A stretch of DNA of 64,000 nucleotides from contig JAFROX010000009.1 of assembly GCA_017429475.1 (NCBI GenBank), positions 186,001-250,000 on the forward strand. The letters are read 5' to 3'. The notes beneath the pieces are model-generated. The model worked only from the letters and a program-made list of their open reading frames with translations, did no database searches and had not been told where the DNA came from. This DNA is from Bacteroidales bacterium. Its GTDB lineage: Bacteria; Bacteroidota; Bacteroidia; Bacteroidales; UBA932. Below, in pieces: positions 27,101 through 35,793 of this stretch. Each line of letters opens with the position of its first letter. The first letter of the stretch is position 1. Position numbers and translations under genes: made by a program.

Positions 27101-27453
27101 CGGGCGGTCGACTTGACGATGGCGAACGCCTTGGGGAGGGCGTCGTCGAGAGCCTTCTCGATTTCGACGTCTATCTTCTTTACAAGCTCGTCAAGCCTGG
27201 TGGCAAGTTCTTCCTTGGTGCGCACGTCTATCTCCACGTCCTCGAGCTGCTCCCTGATCCGGGCGGCCTCCTCTTCTTCACTTGCAGTGCGTGAGGCTAT
27301 CTGCGCCTTCAGCGCCGCGCTCTCAGCCCTGAGATCGTCGTCGGACAGTGCGTCTATCCTTTTATATTCTTCGAGGATCTGGTTCAGAATGGGGGTAATG
27401 GCCTTGACATCCCTTTCTGCCTTCGATCCGAAAAGTTTCTTGAGTATGTTCAT
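24151..27453 (-). CDS. secA: Preprotein translocase ATPase SecA
   Basis: A 1100-residue motor ATPase of the Sec pathway. Walker A region [14 protein letters not shown], DEAD-type [21 protein letters not shown], preprotein-crosslinking region, and the second helicase domain with [11 protein letters not shown] and [12 protein letters not shown]. The C-terminal zinc-binding tail is [14 protein letters not shown]. It is longer than E. coli SecA (901) because of insertions usual in Bacteroidota. The start at 27453 (MNILKKLFG) is the canonical N-terminus. It overlaps lpdA downstream by 26 nt. Confidence 0.97.
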   Translation of the reverse strand: [1100 protein letters not shown]

Positions 27454-27495
27454 AGGTAATAATGATAATGTCAAACGTGCAAATGTAATGGATTT

Positions 27496-28359
27496 TTACA
27501 AGCCAAAGAAATAAAGTGCATATCCCGCGACGGCGGCGACGATGCAGTTGATCAGTTTGGCGTTTATGAAGCCCTTCCGGTTTTCGGCGAGCAGCGGCAG
27601 GGCACAGTGTCCGTCCTGGCTGATGCTGCTGGCAAGCAGCACGGAGAAGGGAATCAGTCCGCTGGCAAACATAGTCACGAATATCAGGTGAGGCCCGGAA
27701 TCGGGTATGATGCCGATCAGCACGGCCATCAGGATGACCAGCGCAAGGTTCTCTTGCATCCACGCCTCGAGGTCGACATACTCCATTCCGATATGGATGA
27801 GCAGCAGGGCCCCGAATGTCCAGCAGAAGACGGACAGGGCGTGTTCCTTTATCACGTGGTGCCAGAGATGCTCCCTGAAGAAATGCCGGTCGAGGATGTG
27901 GTGATGGCTGTGGCCTGTCTCCTCGAGGTCGTCTTCGTGCAGGCCATAGGACTGTTTGCAGACAGCCTTCTCTTTTGCGGCCGGCCTGAGGTCGACCAGC
28001 AGGCCCACGGCCACGGCGATGACGAAAAGGATGGCGAAGAGCAGCAGTGCCTTGCCGGGGAACATAGCCAGCATCACGAAAGCCTCGTCGCCGCTGGAAG
28101 CGATCATCATAGCTACCAGCGCTCCGAAGGTGATCATACCGTGGGAATACAGCGACACTGTGGCGAAGCCTCCGACGCAGCCGGGTATCATACCCATCGC
28201 AGCGCCGAAAAGCACTCTTGTGAAACGGTTTGAATTGAGGCGCGAGAAGAAATGACCGTGGGACGCTACGTTTACGATCTCTATCAACGACATCATCGCT
28301 ATCACCAGAAGGGTGATGAGGATGCTGTCCCGCAGCACTTCTGCAAGGATGTGGATCAT
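27496..28359 (-). CDS. Putative manganese/metal exporter (ArsP_2-like membrane protein)
   Basis: A 287-residue polytopic membrane protein with about eight helices. It carries conserved blocks GAAMGMIPGCVGGFATVSLYSHGMITFGALVAMMIASSGDEAFVM and IPDSGPHLIFVTMFASGLIPFSVLLASSISQDGHCALPLLAE, which form an inverted duplicated transporter pattern. A central His-rich cytosolic loop (HSHHHILDRHFFREHLWHHVIKEH) suggests metal binding. It matches the family annotated as putative manganese transporter (PF11449). Its start overlaps the meaB stop by 4 nt. The metal specificity is an inference. Confidence 0.8.
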   Translation of the reverse strand: MIHILAEVLRDSILITLLVIAMMSLIEIVNVASHGHFFSRLNSNRFTRVLFGAAMGMIPGCVGGFATVSLYSHGMITFGALVAMMIASSGDEAFVMLAMFPGKALLLFAILFVIAVAVGLLVDLRPAAKEKAVCKQSYGLHEDDLEETGHSHHHILDRHFFREHLWHHVIKEHALSVFCWTFGALLLIHIGMEYVDLEAWMQENLALVILMAVLIGIIPDSGPHLIFVTMFASGLIPFSVLLASSISQDGHCALPLLAENRKGFINAKLINCIVAAVAGYALYFFGL

Positions 28360-29471
28360 ATCTTGCCCTGGTACTTTTCGATCAGTTCCTCAGCAGCCGA
28401 GAAAGACTCCAGCTGGCCGTCGAGGACTGCCCTTTCATAGTCGGGAAGCAGGCCCTCCACGCGGGGATTTTCGTAGAACATATTCTTGAGAGTCTCGTTG
28501 ATGCTCTCGTACATCCAGTAACGTGCCTGCTCGCGGCGGTGACGGTCGTAATAGCCGTTGTCCCATACGAGCTTGAAGTATTCCTCGATCTTGGCAAGTA
28601 TCTCGTCGAGGCCGGTTCCGTCGACGGCCGAGGAAGTGACTGCCGTGGGCACCCATCCTGACTCGGTCGGAGGGAACAGATGCAGGGCGTTGGCGTAAAG
28701 CGCCTTCGCCAGGTTGGCCTTGTCGATGTTGCTGCCATCCGCCTTGGTGATGGCTATCAGGTCGGACATTTCCATAATGCCTCGCTTGATGCCCTGCAGG
28801 TCGTCTCCCGCTCCGGAAAGCATCAGCAGCAGGAAGAAGTCGCTCATCGAATGGACTGCCGTCTCGCTCTGCCCTACTCCTACGGTCTCGATGAATATCA
28901 CGTCATATCCGGCGGCCTCGCAGAGCAGTATGGTTTCGCGTGTCTTGCGGGCCACGCCGCCCAGGGAGCCTTCGCTCGGGCTGGGACGGATGAAGGCGTG
29001 CGGATCGTGCACCAGAGTCTCCATCCTGGTCTTGTCGCCCAGGATCGAGCCCTTCGTCTTCTCGCTGGAAGGGTCGATGGCAAGCACGGCAAGCTTGTGG
29101 CCGCGGCTCGTGATATGCGAACCGAAAGCTTCGATGAACGTGCTCTTGCCCACGCCGGGAACGCCGGTGATGCCGATGCGCATCGTCCTCTTGCCCGACG
29201 ATATCTTCTGGCAGCGCTGTATAATCTGTGTCGCTACGGCCCTGTGCGATGCAAGAGTGCTCTCCACGAGGGTTATCGCCTGGCTGAGGAGAACACGGTC
29301 TCCGGCGACGATGCCGTCCATATATTCATCCACCGACTTGATGGCCGGCTTCTTGTTGATCTTTAGATATGGGTTGATGATGGGCGGCTGCTTGACTCCG
29401 TCGTTCACGTTGAGTGCGGAATCGTGATTCTCATAATCCCCGAAGAAATCTCCTTGCTTGTTCAGGTCCAT
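28356..29471 (-). CDS. meaB: Methylmalonyl-CoA mutase-associated GTPase MeaB
   Basis: A 371-residue G3E GTPase that protects and loads B12-dependent methylmalonyl-CoA mutase. G1 GITGVPGVGKSTFIEAFG, LAVLAIDPSS, ETVGVGQSE, and the TKADGSN base-recognition motif are seen, plus a C-terminal dimerisation region. Mutase genes are not in the window, but the methylmalonyl-CoA epimerase/decarboxylase operon at 55.7-60.3 kb belongs to the same succinate-propionate route. It follows the DUF1573 gene by 6 nt. Confidence 0.95.
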   Translation of the reverse strand: MDLNKQGDFFGDYENHDSALNVNDGVKQPPIINPYLKINKKPAIKSVDEYMDGIVAGDRVLLSQAITLVESTLASHRAVATQIIQRCQKISSGKRTMRIGITGVPGVGKSTFIEAFGSHITSRGHKLAVLAIDPSSEKTKGSILGDKTRMETLVHDPHAFIRPSPSEGSLGGVARKTRETILLCEAAGYDVIFIETVGVGQSETAVHSMSDFFLLLMLSGAGDDLQGIKRGIMEMSDLIAITKADGSNIDKANLAKALYANALHLFPPTESGWVPTAVTSSAVDGTGLDEILAKIEEYFKLVWDNGYYDRHRREQARYWMYESINETLKNMFYENPRVEGLLPDYERAVLDGQLESFSAAEELIEKYQGKI

Positions 29472-29477
29472 AACGGG

Positions 29478-30581
29478 TTATTTGACGATATTGGCGGTAA
29501 CGAAGAAATTCACCTGCGGCTTGCTGGCGGAGTTGGTGATGAGTGTCAGCACGTTGATGACCTCTCCGTCTTCTCCCTTAGTCGCGTCGAAGGAGAAATC
29601 GATGGTTGCGGTGCCGCCGGGCTTCACGGTGACGGGCATCTTGGTAAGCACCTTGGTGTTGACTCCGTCGACATCGATCTTGTGGATGACAAGGTCGCTC
29701 TTGCCGGAGTTGCCCAGCTTGAAGTTCTTGCGGAGCACCTCTCCTTTCTTGACTTCCCGCAGTTCGTTATATGTGCTTTCGAGACGGGGCGCAGGTGCGT
29801 TGTTGATCTGACGGACCGTCATGTTGTCGAAATCGTCGTTGATGGTGGTGTTGAGGGTGACCGCACCGTTCTGGCGTGTGCCGTCGGTCACGAAACTCAC
29901 GTTGTATGCTGTCTTGCCCCAGTTCTTGGGACCGTTGCCGGTGTTGATGACATATTTTACCTTGGCCGCGGTGCGGGCGGGTATGGGGTTGGGAGAGATG
30001 GTGACGCTGACCGCCTCGTCGGAAACGGTCGTCACCTTCACGGGCTTGTTGGTCATATTGGCGATCTCCCCTTCCTCGGTCTTGCGCTTGCCCTGGGCGA
30101 TGTAGCCCATATCGACGGTCTTGGAACGCACTGCCACCGGACCCATCGTCACTTTATACAGCTCTTCGAGCGATTTCTTCTTTTCGTGGACCTGTCCCTT
30201 TATCTTCAGCACGATGGGCCTGTTCACGCCTGAGACGTAGACGGTGATCGTCTTGTTGAAGGGATACGGCCCCTGGTCGTTGGCGTAGGTCACGTCGATG
30301 GTGGTTGACTTTCCGGGTTCTATGGGCTTGTGGTCGTAATCCGGGACGGTGCAGCCACAGCTCGAAACGACATTGTGGATGACAATCGGGCTGCCGCTGA
30401 TGTTCGTCATCACGAACTTGCAGGAAACCGGACCATCTGACAGCAGCACGTCGCCGAAGTCGTGGGTCTTGCTGTCGAAGCTGACCACCTTATCTTCAGG
30501 CTGGGTTTTTCCTGACTGGGCGAAAACGGCTACGGTCCCGCACAGGAATGCTGCAAGAAGCAATATCGCAAACTTTTTCAT
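29478..30581 (-). CDS. Secreted DUF1573 (Ig-like) protein
   Basis: A 367-residue exported protein with a signal peptide ending VAVFAQ (residues 1-21). Three or more Ig-like/ASH-type beta modules follow: KTHDFGDVLLSDGPVSCKFVMTNISGSPIVIHNVVSSCGCTVPDY is a textbook DUF1573 module with the CGC motif, and LRKNFKLGNSGKSDLVIHKIDVDG repeats the pattern. DUF1573 proteins are abundant in Bacteroidota and probably bind or scaffold in the periplasm; the role is unknown. Upstream TATCTTTG on the minus strand (30599-30606) is a good -7 candidate. Confidence 0.9.
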   Translation of the reverse strand: MKKFAILLLAAFLCGTVAVFAQSGKTQPEDKVVSFDSKTHDFGDVLLSDGPVSCKFVMTNISGSPIVIHNVVSSCGCTVPDYDHKPIEPGKSTTIDVTYANDQGPYPFNKTITVYVSGVNRPIVLKIKGQVHEKKKSLEELYKVTMGPVAVRSKTVDMGYIAQGKRKTEEGEIANMTNKPVKVTTVSDEAVSVTISPNPIPARTAAKVKYVINTGNGPKNWGKTAYNVSFVTDGTRQNGAVTLNTTINDDFDNMTVRQINNAPAPRLESTYNELREVKKGEVLRKNFKLGNSGKSDLVIHKIDVDGVNTKVLTKMPVTVKPGGTATIDFSFDATKGEDGEVINVLTLITNSASKPQVNFFVTANIVK

Positions 30582-30627
30582 AGTTCCTTTATTTTTTACA
30601 AAGATACGTCTAAATCAAAAATTATGC

Positions 30628-30635
30628 TATATTTG
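30628..30635 (+). promoter_or_regulatory. -7 element for the ferredoxin gene
   Basis: TATATTTG fits TAnnTTTG, 31 nt before the ferredoxin ATG. It lies back to back with a minus-strand TATCTTTG at 30599-30606 serving the divergent DUF1573 gene. Confidence 0.45.
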
Positions 30636-30666
30636 TGCTGCATTAACACTTAATTCAAAAAAAACG

Positions 30667-30837
30667 ATGGCTTACAAGATTTCAGAAGACTGTGCAGCTT
30701 GCGGCACTTGCATCGACGAGTGCGCAGTAGGTGCAATTTCAGAAGGCGACATCTATATGATCGACCCTGATCTGTGCGTAGAATGCGGTTCTTGCGCAGC
30801 AGTTTGTCCTATGGGTGCTATTTCAAAGGAAGACTAA
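30667..30837 (+). CDS. 2[4Fe-4S] ferredoxin
   Basis: A 56-residue clostridial-type ferredoxin with two CxxCxxCxxxC clusters (Cys9, 12, 15, 19 and Cys37, 40, 43, 47; last one followed by Pro). It is a low-potential electron carrier for anaerobic metabolism such as pyruvate:ferredoxin oxidoreductase. Monocistronic, with its own promoter motif and a strong terminator. Confidence 0.97.
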   Translation: MAYKISEDCAACGTCIDECAVGAISEGDIYMIDPDLCVECGSCAAVCPMGAISKED

Positions 30838-30856
30838 AATAATACCCATCATACCC

Positions 30857-30890
30857 ACAAAAAGACCGGCCTCCCAGCCGGTCTTTTTTT
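30857..30890. terminator. Bidirectional terminator, ferredoxin/peptidase
   Basis: Hairpin AGACCGGC/GCCGGTCT with A-run before and seven T after, between two convergent genes. Confidence 0.9.
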
Positions 30891-30891
30891 A

Positions 30892-32922
30892 TTACTTGAA
30901 TCTTTCCCGCAAGATTTCCGGGAGGTCCTGTTCGAGGAGATATTCATACCAGAAGCGGTAGTCCTGCAAATTGCTCTGGGTACTCTGGTAACCGCGGTAG
31001 CCGTGCATACCCTGGGGATATATCATAAGCTCGAAGTCCTTGCCGAGCTCCTGCAGCTTGTCGATGATCTGCAGGCCGTTCTGGAAGTGCACGTTGTCGT
31101 CGCCGGTGCCGTGGGTATACCTCAGCATATTGGTCTTGTCGCCCTTGTACTTCTCCAGCCTGTCGAACACCGCTGCAGCAGCGTATCCCTCAGGATTATC
31201 CTGAGGCGTGTCCATATACCTCTCAGTATAATGCGTGTCGTAGAGCCTCCAGTCAGCCACGGCGCCACCCGCGATGGCATACTGGAAATAATCGTTGCCG
31301 GCTGTGACGCAGAGCACCGACATCGTGCCGCCGTAAGAGAATCCCTCGATGCCGACCTTCTTCTCATTCACGTAGGGATACTGGCGGAACCAGCTGATGC
31401 CGTCGATGAAATCCTGAAGCTCCAGCACGCTCAGCTTGCGGTAAACCTGGTTCATTCCGGCCTTGCCGAGGTGTCCGGACGAACGGGTGTCGAGCACGAT
31501 CTGGATCACGCCGTGGTTGGCCCACCACTGGTTGTTGAAAGTGACGCCCTTCCAGCTGTCGAGCACCTGGGGACTGTCGGGGCCGCCGTAGATATTTACC
31601 TTCACCGGATATTTCACGGCGCCGGAACGGTCCATCCCAATCGGCCAGATGACAGTGGCAGGAAGCCTGACGCCGTCGCGGGTGGTGATGTAGACAAGTT
31701 CCGGGACTGCAATCTCATACCTGTCGAAATCCGGACCCTTCGAGTCGAAGAGCACATCCATCTTCATCCTGCGCAGGTTGCCGTTGCGCGGAATGTTGAA
31801 CACCACCTCCTGAGTCGGAGTGGACAGGTTGGACATGCTTGCGTAGATTTTCGTGCCGTCTCGCTCCTCCTCTACACGCACCGAGGCGAAGTTGTAGGGA
31901 CCGCTGCTGATCTTCTCCAGGGTGTTGTCCTTCAGGGTCACGCGGTAAATGTCGTTACGCACGGTAGATTCCCGTTTAGCAGTATAGTAGAGATAGTCCT
32001 TGGTGACCTTGAGCAGGCGCACGCCCCAGTTGGGGCCGCCGTCAGTGATCTGGCGGAAAGTCTTCCCGTCGAAGCTCAGGAAATAAATCTGCTGCCACAT
32101 ATACATGTCGCGGATTATGTACATTCCCTTGTCGGTAAACAGCATCTGGTCCATCCAGTCGATCCAGGTACCCTGACGCTCTTCGTATATCCTGTATTTG
32201 TTGCCGTAAGTGGGATCGACGGCGTAGAGGACCAGATTGTCCTGGCTGCGGTCCATCCACGAAATCATAAAGCGGGTGCCGTCACCGTTCCAGAACGGGA
32301 TGCCGAAGTACTGGTCGAGGCTGCTGTCGAAGTCTGCCCAGACTGTCTCTCCGCCCCGCACGCTCACGAAGCCGATCTTCACCTCCGGGTTAGGGTCGCC
32401 GGCCTTGGGATAGCGGGTCTCGTTGAGGCTGCCGTGCTGGCCCGTCGAATTGTAGATCGGAAACATCGGAACCTTGGAATTGTCGAAACGGTAGTATGCC
32501 AGCACCTGGCTGTCGGGTGACCACCAGAATGCCTTGTATCTCGAGGCGCGGCCGAAGATCTCCTCATAATATACCCAGGAGGCATAGCCGTTGAGTATGA
32601 CGTCGGAGCCGTCGAAGGTGTGGCGCACGATCTCGCGTGTGCTGACGTTGATGGAATACAGGTCGTTGTCGAGGGTATAGGCTATCCTCGTGCGGTCCGG
32701 CGAGTAGGTCGGATTGACCCATCCCTTCACAAGCTCGGGCATTTCCGGAGCCGGGACGAGGCCTGTCACAACCTGGGCCGTCACCGGCCTGGTGTTCAGG
32801 ATGCCGGCAGGTATGCGTGAAGTGAGCTGTTCGTCGGTAAGGCGGATTTTCTGCTGGGCCTGGGCCTGCTGGGCGAGCGACAGGACAGCGATGGTGATCA
32901 GTGCGGTTATGGTTCTTCTCAT
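30892..32922 (-). CDS. S9-family dipeptidyl peptidase (DPP-IV-like)
   Basis: A 676-residue exported serine peptidase removing N-terminal dipeptides (usually Xaa-Pro). Signal peptide to about residue 22 (SLAQQAQAQQ). The beta-propeller domain (about 60-430) contains VYYEEIFGR, corresponding to the substrate-amine-binding double Glu. The alpha/beta hydrolase domain has nucleophile Ser529 in GFSYGGTM, a downstream Asp in GTGDDNVHFQN and His in YPQGMHGYRG. Slightly shorter than typical Bacteroidales DPP-IV (about 720-740). It overlaps the upstream helicase stop by 4 nt. Confidence 0.93.
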   Translation of the reverse strand: MRRTITALITIAVLSLAQQAQAQQKIRLTDEQLTSRIPAGILNTRPVTAQVVTGLVPAPEMPELVKGWVNPTYSPDRTRIAYTLDNDLYSINVSTREIVRHTFDGSDVILNGYASWVYYEEIFGRASRYKAFWWSPDSQVLAYYRFDNSKVPMFPIYNSTGQHGSLNETRYPKAGDPNPEVKIGFVSVRGGETVWADFDSSLDQYFGIPFWNGDGTRFMISWMDRSQDNLVLYAVDPTYGNKYRIYEERQGTWIDWMDQMLFTDKGMYIIRDMYMWQQIYFLSFDGKTFRQITDGGPNWGVRLLKVTKDYLYYTAKRESTVRNDIYRVTLKDNTLEKISSGPYNFASVRVEEERDGTKIYASMSNLSTPTQEVVFNIPRNGNLRRMKMDVLFDSKGPDFDRYEIAVPELVYITTRDGVRLPATVIWPIGMDRSGAVKYPVKVNIYGGPDSPQVLDSWKGVTFNNQWWANHGVIQIVLDTRSSGHLGKAGMNQVYRKLSVLELQDFIDGISWFRQYPYVNEKKVGIEGFSYGGTMSVLCVTAGNDYFQYAIAGGAVADWRLYDTHYTERYMDTPQDNPEGYAAAAVFDRLEKYKGDKTNMLRYTHGTGDDNVHFQNGLQIIDKLQELGKDFELMIYPQGMHGYRGYQSTQSNLQDYRFWYEYLLEQDLPEILRERFK

Positions 32923-34337
32923 TGTTTGATGAAATTATTCTTGAAATTGACAAGGTATACCTTTTCGGTAGCTCTCGTTATTGCGGTGTAAAGCCACTTG
33001 AGGTCTTCCAGCTCGATGTCATCCCTCCAGAAGGGGTTGTCAATGAATACGCATTTCCACTGTCCGCCCTGCGACTTGTGGCAGGTCACGGCAGAAGCGT
33101 ACTTGATTTGCAGCGCATTGAAGTACGGATCCTCTCGTACTGCCTCGAAACGCTTCTTCTTGGTCTTCAGTTCAGCGTAGTCCGCAAGCACTCCTTCGAA
33201 CAGTTCGTTCTGCTGCTCGGCAGTCAGGGCGGCGCTTTCGCTCGACAGCGTGTCGAGGATGATCTTGGCTGTGATCTCAAGGTCATTATAGTCCGTGAAG
33301 CAGAGCACAGCCTCGGCGAAGTGCAGGCCGTAACGCTCTTCGTGCTTCGATATCCTCATCAGCTGGGCCACGTCCCCGTTAGCGATGAAGAAGGTCGGGT
33401 CACCGACATCCTCGAGGAACTGGTAGCAGTTCTTGACCACCATCAGCTTGTCCCCTTTGTTCAACTGCTCTTCACGGTACAGAACTGCTGAACGTATGCC
33501 GGCATTGTAGCGGTTCGCCCTCTTGTTGGAACGGCAGAGCACCACCACCTCATCCAGGCCGTAATGGTCGATGGAGTCCGACAGCTTTTCTATGAGGTCG
33601 CCGCCGTTGATGCTTTCAATGTCATCGAATCCGCCAAGTTCCATCGCCACGGCACCTCCCATCCCCTGCTCTATGCGCTGGCGCACGAGGGTGGCGTTGT
33701 GCAGAATGCCGGATTCACTAGTCTGCCGCACGACCTGCGACAGGGATGCTTCCATCACGTTGCCGTAGCAGCTCTGCAGGAAATCGATGTCAAGGGCAGG
33801 ACTCTCTTCCATCCCGATCGGCGGAAGCTGTCCCCTGTCCCCCACGAAAACCACGTTGTTGCCGCGGCCGGAACGCACATAGCTCACGAAGTCTTCGAGC
33901 AGGTCGCCCGAGCCGAATATGGAGCCCGCACCGTTGTCGATCGTTATGAGGGAGGCCTCGTCCACTATGTAGAAAGTGTCGCTAGCCTTGTTTATGTCGA
34001 GGGTGAACTTTCCGCCGGCGGCCAGCGACTGCTGACGGTAGATATGCTTGTGCATCGTGAATGCCTTCTCGCCCGTGAAGCCTGAAAGGACCTTGGCCGA
34101 ACGGCCGGTGGGAGCCAGCAGCACGAACTTGTATTCCAGCGACTTGAGCGCCTTGACGAAGGCCGCCACCAGAGATGTTTTGCCCGTGCCGGCATAGCCG
34201 GCCAGGACCATTATGTCACAGTCGTCCCTGAGGGTTACGAACTCAGCCAGGGCCGCGGCTGCGCGGCTTTGATCCCCGGTAGGTTCGAATGGGAGGCTGC
34301 GTTCAATCAGCTGCCGGAAAAACTGCTCTACCCCCAT
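32919..34337 (-). CDS. SF1 RecD-like/Dda-like DNA helicase
   Basis: A 472-residue superfamily-1B 5'-3' helicase. Walker A GYAGTGKTSLV near residue 47, motif Ia LLAPTGRSAKVL, Walker B YIVDEASLI, motif III VGDRGQLPPI, and C-terminal UvrD_C_2 motif VTCHKSQGGQWKCVFID with YTAITRATEKVYLV. It lacks the RecB/RecC-interacting parts of RecD and resembles RecD2/Dda enzymes used in repair or replication restart. Overlaps its neighbours by 4 nt downstream and 1 nt upstream, so it is in an operon with trkH. Confidence 0.88.
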   Translation of the reverse strand: MGVEQFFRQLIERSLPFEPTGDQSRAAAALAEFVTLRDDCDIMVLAGYAGTGKTSLVAAFVKALKSLEYKFVLLAPTGRSAKVLSGFTGEKAFTMHKHIYRQQSLAAGGKFTLDINKASDTFYIVDEASLITIDNGAGSIFGSGDLLEDFVSYVRSGRGNNVVFVGDRGQLPPIGMEESPALDIDFLQSCYGNVMEASLSQVVRQTSESGILHNATLVRQRIEQGMGGAVAMELGGFDDIESINGGDLIEKLSDSIDHYGLDEVVVLCRSNKRANRYNAGIRSAVLYREEQLNKGDKLMVVKNCYQFLEDVGDPTFFIANGDVAQLMRISKHEERYGLHFAEAVLCFTDYNDLEITAKIILDTLSSESAALTAEQQNELFEGVLADYAELKTKKKRFEAVREDPYFNALQIKYASAVTCHKSQGGQWKCVFIDNPFWRDDIELEDLKWLYTAITRATEKVYLVNFKNNFIKQ

Positions 34338-35791
34338 TATGCGCCTTTTCTGAAGAGGAGGAATACTGAGAGTACGGAATAGAGTCCGAGACGTCCGATG
34401 ATCATCTCGGCGGTCATCACCAGCTTGCCGAACACCGAAATGGCGGCATAGTTCTCCAGTGAGCCAAAATGGCCGAAGGCCGGGCCTATGTTGCCTATCA
34501 TCGCCACCGAAGCGGAAATGGAATCAGTCATATCCATTCCTATCGCAGCATAAATCACTGCACAGATGAAGGCGATGAAGATATAGAGGACGGCGAAGTG
34601 CGCCACTGAAGTGATGAGTTCCTTGTCGACTATGTCGTTGTCGCCGTATTTCACCTGAAGGACGGCGTTGGGATGCAAGGTGCGCTGGAGCTGGATGTAG
34701 GTTGCCTTGAAAAGAATCCACACCCTGTCGACCTTCATACCTGCGGAAGTCGAACCGGAGCAGCCGCACTGTATTGACAGGTACATCAGGATAAGCACGC
34801 AGAACAACGGCCAGACGGATGTGTCACACACGGCGAAACCCGTGGATGAAACCAGTGAGGCCACATTGAAGAAACCGTCCAGGAATGCATCCCCTGCATT
34901 GGTATATGTATGAGTGAGCAGAAGGTCCAGCGAAATTGCAACTCCGCTTATGATGATCGACATAAGGTAGAACTTCGTCACGGGATGCTTGAAAAGAGTC
35001 AGGTCCCTGCGGGCAATGGAAACGTAGATCATACCGAAGTGCATCGACGACAGCGTCATGAACACTATCGCAATGATCTCTATCCAACGGCTTTCGAATG
35101 CGCCTATCGAAGCGTTCTTCGTACTGAAGCCGCCGGTGGCCACCGTACTCATCGCGTGGTTGACGGCGTCGAAGAGGTTCATTCCCGCCACCATATATAG
35201 TATCATCACAATGAGGGTCAGGCCTATGTACACCGTAAGCACCACTTTCTTCAACTCGTCGGTCTTGTAGTTGTAGCCGGGCCTCGTTACGTCAGACACC
35301 TCCATACGGCTCATCTTAAGACGGACGGAGCCGATGGAAGGCAGGATCATAACCATGAACAGCACGACTCCCAAACCACCGATATAGTGGGTGGATGACC
35401 GCCAGAAGAGCAGACCCTTCGGCAGGGATTCTATGTCAGAAAGGATCGTAGCACCAGAAGTGGTGATGCCCGACACGCTCTCGAACCAGGCGTTCGAAAG
35501 GGTGAATTCTCCGCCCCACAGGGCGAAAGGCATCATTCCGAAAAGACAGGCCAGCACCCAGGAGAGGAGGATGATCACCACTCCTTCACGGGTGTTGATC
35601 TCAGCTTGCTTGCGGGATACGAACACAATCGGGAAGATACCGCAGCAGAAAGTCAGTATACCGCTCAGCAGCAGCGGGTAGAAAGATGAATCCAGATGAT
35701 TGATGGCCGCCACTATCGCAGATGCAAACATGAACGCCGCCTCGAAAAGCAGCGCCACGCCCACATTCCTGGATATGGCCCTGACATTCAT
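34337..35791 (-). CDS. trkH: Potassium uptake protein, TrkH family
   Basis: A 484-residue K+ channel-like transporter with four pore-loop repeats: SGITTSGATIL, MSTVATGGFST, VSSTGFAVCD and CGCSGSTSAGMKVDR. The four filter glycines and flanking helices are seen. The gating ring partner TrkA is not in the window. Start codon ATG at 35791, 2 nt after the HAMP-protein gene, suggesting coupled expression. Confidence 0.95.
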   Translation of the reverse strand: MNVRAISRNVGVALLFEAAFMFASAIVAAINHLDSSFYPLLLSGILTFCCGIFPIVFVSRKQAEINTREGVVIILLSWVLACLFGMMPFALWGGEFTLSNAWFESVSGITTSGATILSDIESLPKGLLFWRSSTHYIGGLGVVLFMVMILPSIGSVRLKMSRMEVSDVTRPGYNYKTDELKKVVLTVYIGLTLIVMILYMVAGMNLFDAVNHAMSTVATGGFSTKNASIGAFESRWIEIIAIVFMTLSSMHFGMIYVSIARRDLTLFKHPVTKFYLMSIIISGVAISLDLLLTHTYTNAGDAFLDGFFNVASLVSSTGFAVCDTSVWPLFCVLILMYLSIQCGCSGSTSAGMKVDRVWILFKATYIQLQRTLHPNAVLQVKYGDNDIVDKELITSVAHFAVLYIFIAFICAVIYAAIGMDMTDSISASVAMIGNIGPAFGHFGSLENYAAISVFGKLVMTAEMIIGRLGLYSVLSVFLLFRKGA

Positions 35792-35793
35792 CT

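Noticed and set aside
31003-32520. 505-codon ORF antisense to the dipeptidyl peptidase
   Set aside because: It is a mirror of high-GC codon bias on the opposite strand; the peptidase has full catalytic motifs and the antisense product has none.
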